From Parerythrobacter lutipelagi (lineage in GTDB: Bacteria > Pseudomonadota > Alphaproteobacteria > Sphingomonadales > Sphingomonadaceae), in the NCBI RefSeq assembly GCF_005434975.1, contig NZ_SKCJ01000002.1:186001-250000 (forward strand): a stretch of 64,000 nucleotides of DNA, read 5' to 3'. Below the pieces are notes generated by a model. That model searched no databases and was not told the DNA's origin. It saw nothing but the letters and a program-made list of their open reading frames with translations. The first letter of the stretch is position 1; each line of letters begins with the position of its first letter. This document shows positions 60,952 to 64,000 of this stretch, piece by piece. The position numbers were made by a program, and so were the translations under genes.

Positions 60952-61833
60952 TCAGTTTTCGGAAATGCTCCAGACTCGCACCCAGTCCACTTCCATCTGG
61001 ACTTCACCGCGCTTGATTGCATCTGCGGTTTCCTGCGGCAGGCCGTAATAGGGGTCTTCGATCTTGAACACCTTGTACGGATAGATGCCACCGACTGCGA
61101 AGTTGAGGATCAGGTGCTTGGGTGTGTCGAACCGCCATTCGCCGTGCTTTTCTATCTCGGCGCGGGTCACTGTGTAGAACGCGCGGCCGTCCACATCGAA
61201 CACCATGGTCTCATCCGTCCACTCGACCCCGTAGACGTGCCATCCGGTCGCATCTTCTCCATCCGGGAAAGATTGGCGCTTTACGATCGGGGTTTCGCCC
61301 GAATAGCCCGGGCCATGAACGGCGACAGCAGTCCAGCTTTTGTCGCCAACATATTCCATGATGTCGATCTCGCCGGTGTCGGGCCATTTGCCATTGCCCA
61401 GGAGCCAGAAGGCGGGCCAGGCTCCGACATTGTCCGGCATCCGGATGCGGGCTTCGGCGCGGCCGTGGGTGAAATCGAATTTGCCGCGCGAGTCGATCCG
61501 GCCGGAGACAAAGTCGGCACCGCGATCTGCCAGTGTGTCGGCACCCGGCTTGAACACGGGCTTCAGGATCAGGACGCCGCCTTCGGCACCTTCCACATCG
61601 GAAGCAAAGCTGATCGTCTCCGGACTATCGGTATAGGCCTGTTGTTCGTTGTTGACCCAGAATTCCATGCCTTCGACATTCCACTTGCTCCGGTCGAGCT
61701 TGGAGCCGTCGAATTCGTCAGAGAAAACCAATTGCCGTTCGGCTGTTTCGCTGTCGGCCTGATTTGCACCCCCGGTGTTGGTGCAGCCCAGCAGCAAAAC
61801 CGCCGTGATCGCCGATAGTCCCAGTTTGCGCAT
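60952..61833 (-). CDS. GH16 family beta-glucanase lipoprotein
   Basis: 293 residues: lipobox LLGC (Cys17), then glycoside hydrolase family 16. The nucleophile and acid/base lie in GEIDIMEYVG (ExDxxE), and FWVNNEQQAYT and GAWPAFWLL are typical; the jelly-roll ends with VDWVRVWSIS. Probably hydrolyses a beta-1,3- or beta-1,3-1,4-glucan such as laminarin at the outer membrane. Alone on the minus strand; no SusC/SusD-type or other CAZyme neighbours. Confidence 0.92.
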   Translation of the reverse strand: MRKLGLSAITAVLLLGCTNTGGANQADSETAERQLVFSDEFDGSKLDRSKWNVEGMEFWVNNEQQAYTDSPETISFASDVEGAEGGVLILKPVFKPGADTLADRGADFVSGRIDSRGKFDFTHGRAEARIRMPDNVGAWPAFWLLGNGKWPDTGEIDIMEYVGDKSWTAVAVHGPGYSGETPIVKRQSFPDGEDATGWHVYGVEWTDETMVFDVDGRAFYTVTRAEIEKHGEWRFDTPKHLILNFAVGGIYPYKVFKIEDPYYGLPQETADAIKRGEVQMEVDWVRVWSISEN

Positions 61834-61965
61834 TTCACGGCCCCTTTTTGATAACGTTCACAAATGGCCGTATAGGCCAAGATGGCGAGAGACGCAAAGG
61901 GTTGGTGCGCGTTCAGACTTGATCCTGTAGGGCTGCATTAAAGAAGTCCGAATCCGGAGAGTTCG

Positions 61966-63858
61966 ATGCGTTTTCTGTTTGCCGCCCTGTCTGTCTCGCT
62001 CGCGCTTGCGGGCTGCAATGTGCCGGAATCGGGGGATCCGGGCGCGCCAAAGGTCGCGCCAGTGCTTGACCGTCCGGATGCTATCGACACGCAAACCTTC
62101 GCCAAACCGCTGGAAGCCCGGGTCAATCATGTCGATCTGGACCTTGATCTCGATTTCGAGACGAAGACGGTCTCAGGCACCGCGATGATCGACATTATTG
62201 CAGACAAGGGTGTCGACACAGTCATACTGGACGATGACGGGTTGGAGATTGAATCCGTTACTGATGCCGAGGGCAAGCCGCTCGAATACGAAGTCGGCGA
62301 AGCGGTCGAAGGCAAGGGTGCGCCGCTCAGCATCACCATGGGCGACGCGCGCGAAATCACGATTGCCTATTCGGCCAGCGATGCCGATGCGCTGCAATGG
62401 CTCAGCCCGGAGCAGACAGCCGGCGGCGACCATCCCTATCTGTTCAGCCAGGGTCAGGCGACGCTCAACCGCACATGGATCCCGACACAGGATAGCCCCG
62501 GCATCCGCCAGACATGGTCGGCGCGCATTTCCGCTCCGGAGGAACTGACCGTGGTCATGTCCGGCCTTTCGCAGGGAGATCCCGAGCAGCTTGACGACGG
62601 GCGGCGCGCATTCACCTTCGCAATGGACAAACCGGTCGCGCCCTATCTCATCGCGCTGGCCGCTGGCGATATCGTGTTCGAGGAGCTCGGCCCGCGCAGC
62701 GGCGTGTGGTCCGAACCCGAAATGATCGAGGCCGCTGCGAAGGAGCTCGAAGACACCGAGGCGATGATCGAGGCCGCCGAAGAACTCTACGGTCCCTATC
62801 GCTGGGGTCGCTATGACATGATCGTTCTGCCCCCGGCCTTCCCCTATGGCGGAATGGAAAACCCGGTGATGACCTTTCTCACTCCGACCTTCATCGCCGG
62901 TGACAAGAGCCTGACCGGCCTGATTGCGCACGAACTGGCGCACAGCTGGTCGGGCAACCTCGTGACCAATGCGGTGTGGGGTGACGGCTGGCTGAATGAA
63001 GGGGTAACATCCTATTTCGAAAACCGGATTATCGAACAAGTCTACGGCAAGGAGCGGGCAGAACAGGAAGCCGCGCTGTCCTATGCCAATATCGTAAAGA
63101 CGCTGGCCGATGTCGGAATGGATGCGCCGGGTACAGCGCTCCACACCAAGAGCGACGGAGGCGAGCTGATCGGCAGCGCGATCGCTTATGACAAGGGCGC
63201 ATATTTTCTGCGCACTATCGAGCACGAGGTCGGCCGCGACCGGTTCGATGCGTGGCTCACCCAGTGGTTCGACAACCACGCCTTCCAGCCGGCGACCAGC
63301 CAGATGATCCTCGACGACATGATGGAAAACCTCGTCGAAAGCCCGGAAGAAGCCGAGAAACTCAAGCTGCGCGAATGGATCTTTGAGCCGGGCTTGCCCG
63401 ACAATGTCTACAAGCCTGATCCCAAAGCTTTTGCTGAAGTGGATGCCGCTGCCGCGGCCTTCGCGAACGATCGCAAGCTTGATGACAAGGCATGGGAGAG
63501 CTGGACCTCTGCCGAGCGCCAACGCTTTCTGGCCAATCTGCCGCGCACGCTGGAGAACGCCGAGTTGGCGGGCCTGGACGAGGCGCTCCGGCTGTCAGCC
63601 AGCACCAACAATGAAGAGCTGTTCCTGTGGCTCGATCTGGCTATGGCAAACCGGTACGAGGCTGCCGTGCCGCAGACCGAGCAGTTCCTGTCGCGGGTGG
63701 GGCGCGCCAAGTTCGTCCGCCCGCTGTTCACCACTTTGATGGACCAGGGTGCGTGGGGACAGGCGATTGCGCGGCGGGTCTATGCCAAGACCCGCAGCAG
63801 CTATCACTCGGTGACGCAGGGCGGGGTAGACAAGGTGTTGAATCCTGCCGGCGCCTAG
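61966..63858 (+). CDS. M1 family aminopeptidase, LTA4H-like lipoprotein
   Basis: 630 residues: lipobox LAGC (Cys17), N-terminal beta domain, catalytic domain with YGGMENPVMTF (substrate-binding GxMEN) and HELAHSW plus NEGVTSYFE (zinc ligands, HExxH-x18-E), and a C-terminal helical repeat domain (about 470-630) as in leukotriene A4 hydrolase-like enzymes. Removes N-terminal residues from peptides; lipid anchoring places it in the periplasm. Confidence 0.93.
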   Translation: MRFLFAALSVSLALAGCNVPESGDPGAPKVAPVLDRPDAIDTQTFAKPLEARVNHVDLDLDLDFETKTVSGTAMIDIIADKGVDTVILDDDGLEIESVTDAEGKPLEYEVGEAVEGKGAPLSITMGDAREITIAYSASDADALQWLSPEQTAGGDHPYLFSQGQATLNRTWIPTQDSPGIRQTWSARISAPEELTVVMSGLSQGDPEQLDDGRRAFTFAMDKPVAPYLIALAAGDIVFEELGPRSGVWSEPEMIEAAAKELEDTEAMIEAAEELYGPYRWGRYDMIVLPPAFPYGGMENPVMTFLTPTFIAGDKSLTGLIAHELAHSWSGNLVTNAVWGDGWLNEGVTSYFENRIIEQVYGKERAEQEAALSYANIVKTLADVGMDAPGTALHTKSDGGELIGSAIAYDKGAYFLRTIEHEVGRDRFDAWLTQWFDNHAFQPATSQMILDDMMENLVESPEEAEKLKLREWIFEPGLPDNVYKPDPKAFAEVDAAAAAFANDRKLDDKAWESWTSAERQRFLANLPRTLENAELAGLDEALRLSASTNNEELFLWLDLAMANRYEAAVPQTEQFLSRVGRAKFVRPLFTTLMDQGAWGQAIARRVYAKTRSSYHSVTQGGVDKVLNPAGA

Positions 63859-63864
63859 GCCCGG

Positions 63865-64000
63865 TCAGATCTTGTCGCCCCATCCCTCGCTTTGGACGCG
63901 GGCTTTTCCATAGGCGATCAGGCACCGCATGTAGCGTTTCTGAAACTGGATCGGGTCGTCGACGGCAATGTCGACCTCGGCCCACTCCGGGCAGGTCAGC
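63865..64000 (-). CDS. C-terminal fragment of an unidentified protein
   Basis: The last 44 codons of a gene extending beyond the right edge. The residues read CPEWAEVDIAVDDPIQFQ and MRCLIAYGKARVQSEGW, ending GDKI. The codon usage and even composition argue for real coding sequence, but the fragment is too short for a family call. Convergent with the M1 peptidase gene. Confidence 0.6.
   Translation of the reverse strand, partial: LTCPEWAEVDIAVDDPIQFQKRYMRCLIAYGKARVQSEGWGDKI

Noticed and set aside
62173-63522. 449-codon minus-strand open frame over the M1 peptidase gene
   Set aside because: Shadow of the M1 gene whose zinc motif and length are complete.

Overview
The window looks like ordinary chromosome of an alphaproteobacterium of the order Sphingomonadales, most likely an Erythrobacteraceae member (Erythrobacter, Qipengyuania or Altererythrobacter type). 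The base composition is GC-rich with GC-ending codons. It carries a tolQRAB-pal locus, an alpha-type SspB adaptor, GGAAC-N16/17-NGTT sequences of the EcfG general-stress promoter type, a PEP-CTERM protein and many short Sphingomonadales-type conserved proteins. This assignment is inferred from gene content and codon style; no rRNA, tRNA, CRISPR array, prophage or insertion sequence was recognised.

Layout. 0-16 kb: a patchwork of small stress and envelope genes (dodecin, lipocalin, cold-shock protein, ribosome hibernation factor, fasciclin lipoprotein, GFA and DUF962 proteins, S41 and M19 peptidases, YbhB, SWIB, cupin), with two paralogous ~115-residue proteins of unknown function on either side of the cold-shock gene. 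16-19 kb: dapD and a lipoprotein-type subtilisin autotransporter. 19-28 kb: an acyl-CoA catabolic island. One operon holds a split ACAD10/11-type pair (kinase-like protein plus acyl-CoA dehydrogenase) and a zinc alcohol dehydrogenase; it is followed by a GPH-type transporter and an SDR, and divergently by two acyl-CoA dehydrogenases and another SDR. 28-34 kb: a secreted TPR-CHAT protein, a fatty acid desaturase and gmk. 34-39 kb: sspB and the operon hisB-hisH-hisA-hisF-(PEP-CTERM)-hisE-HIT, with a long perfect hairpin between hisA and hisF. 40-47 kb: a TIR-TM-TPR receptor-like protein and ybgC-tolQ-tolR-tolA-tolB-pal. 47-57 kb: J-domain, SDR, PilZ, purT, an ATP-grasp enzyme, a cystathionine gamma-synthase family enzyme behind a structured leader, SLC13 and Nramp-like carriers, and DUF547. 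57-64 kb: infC, pdeM, hemF coupled to an unusual Rieske protein, a GH16 lipoprotein, an M1 peptidase and a truncated gene at the right end.

Most notable points: infC can only be read in full from an AUA start codon; the Rieske protein after hemF appears to be a circularly permuted Rieske oxygenase (iron motif first, 2Fe-2S domain last); two 83-bp repeats share near-identical ends but have different, individually palindromic centres; the TIR protein puts a TIR domain in front of a periplasmic sensor-like module; and three candidate EcfG promoters point to stress-regulated envelope proteins.
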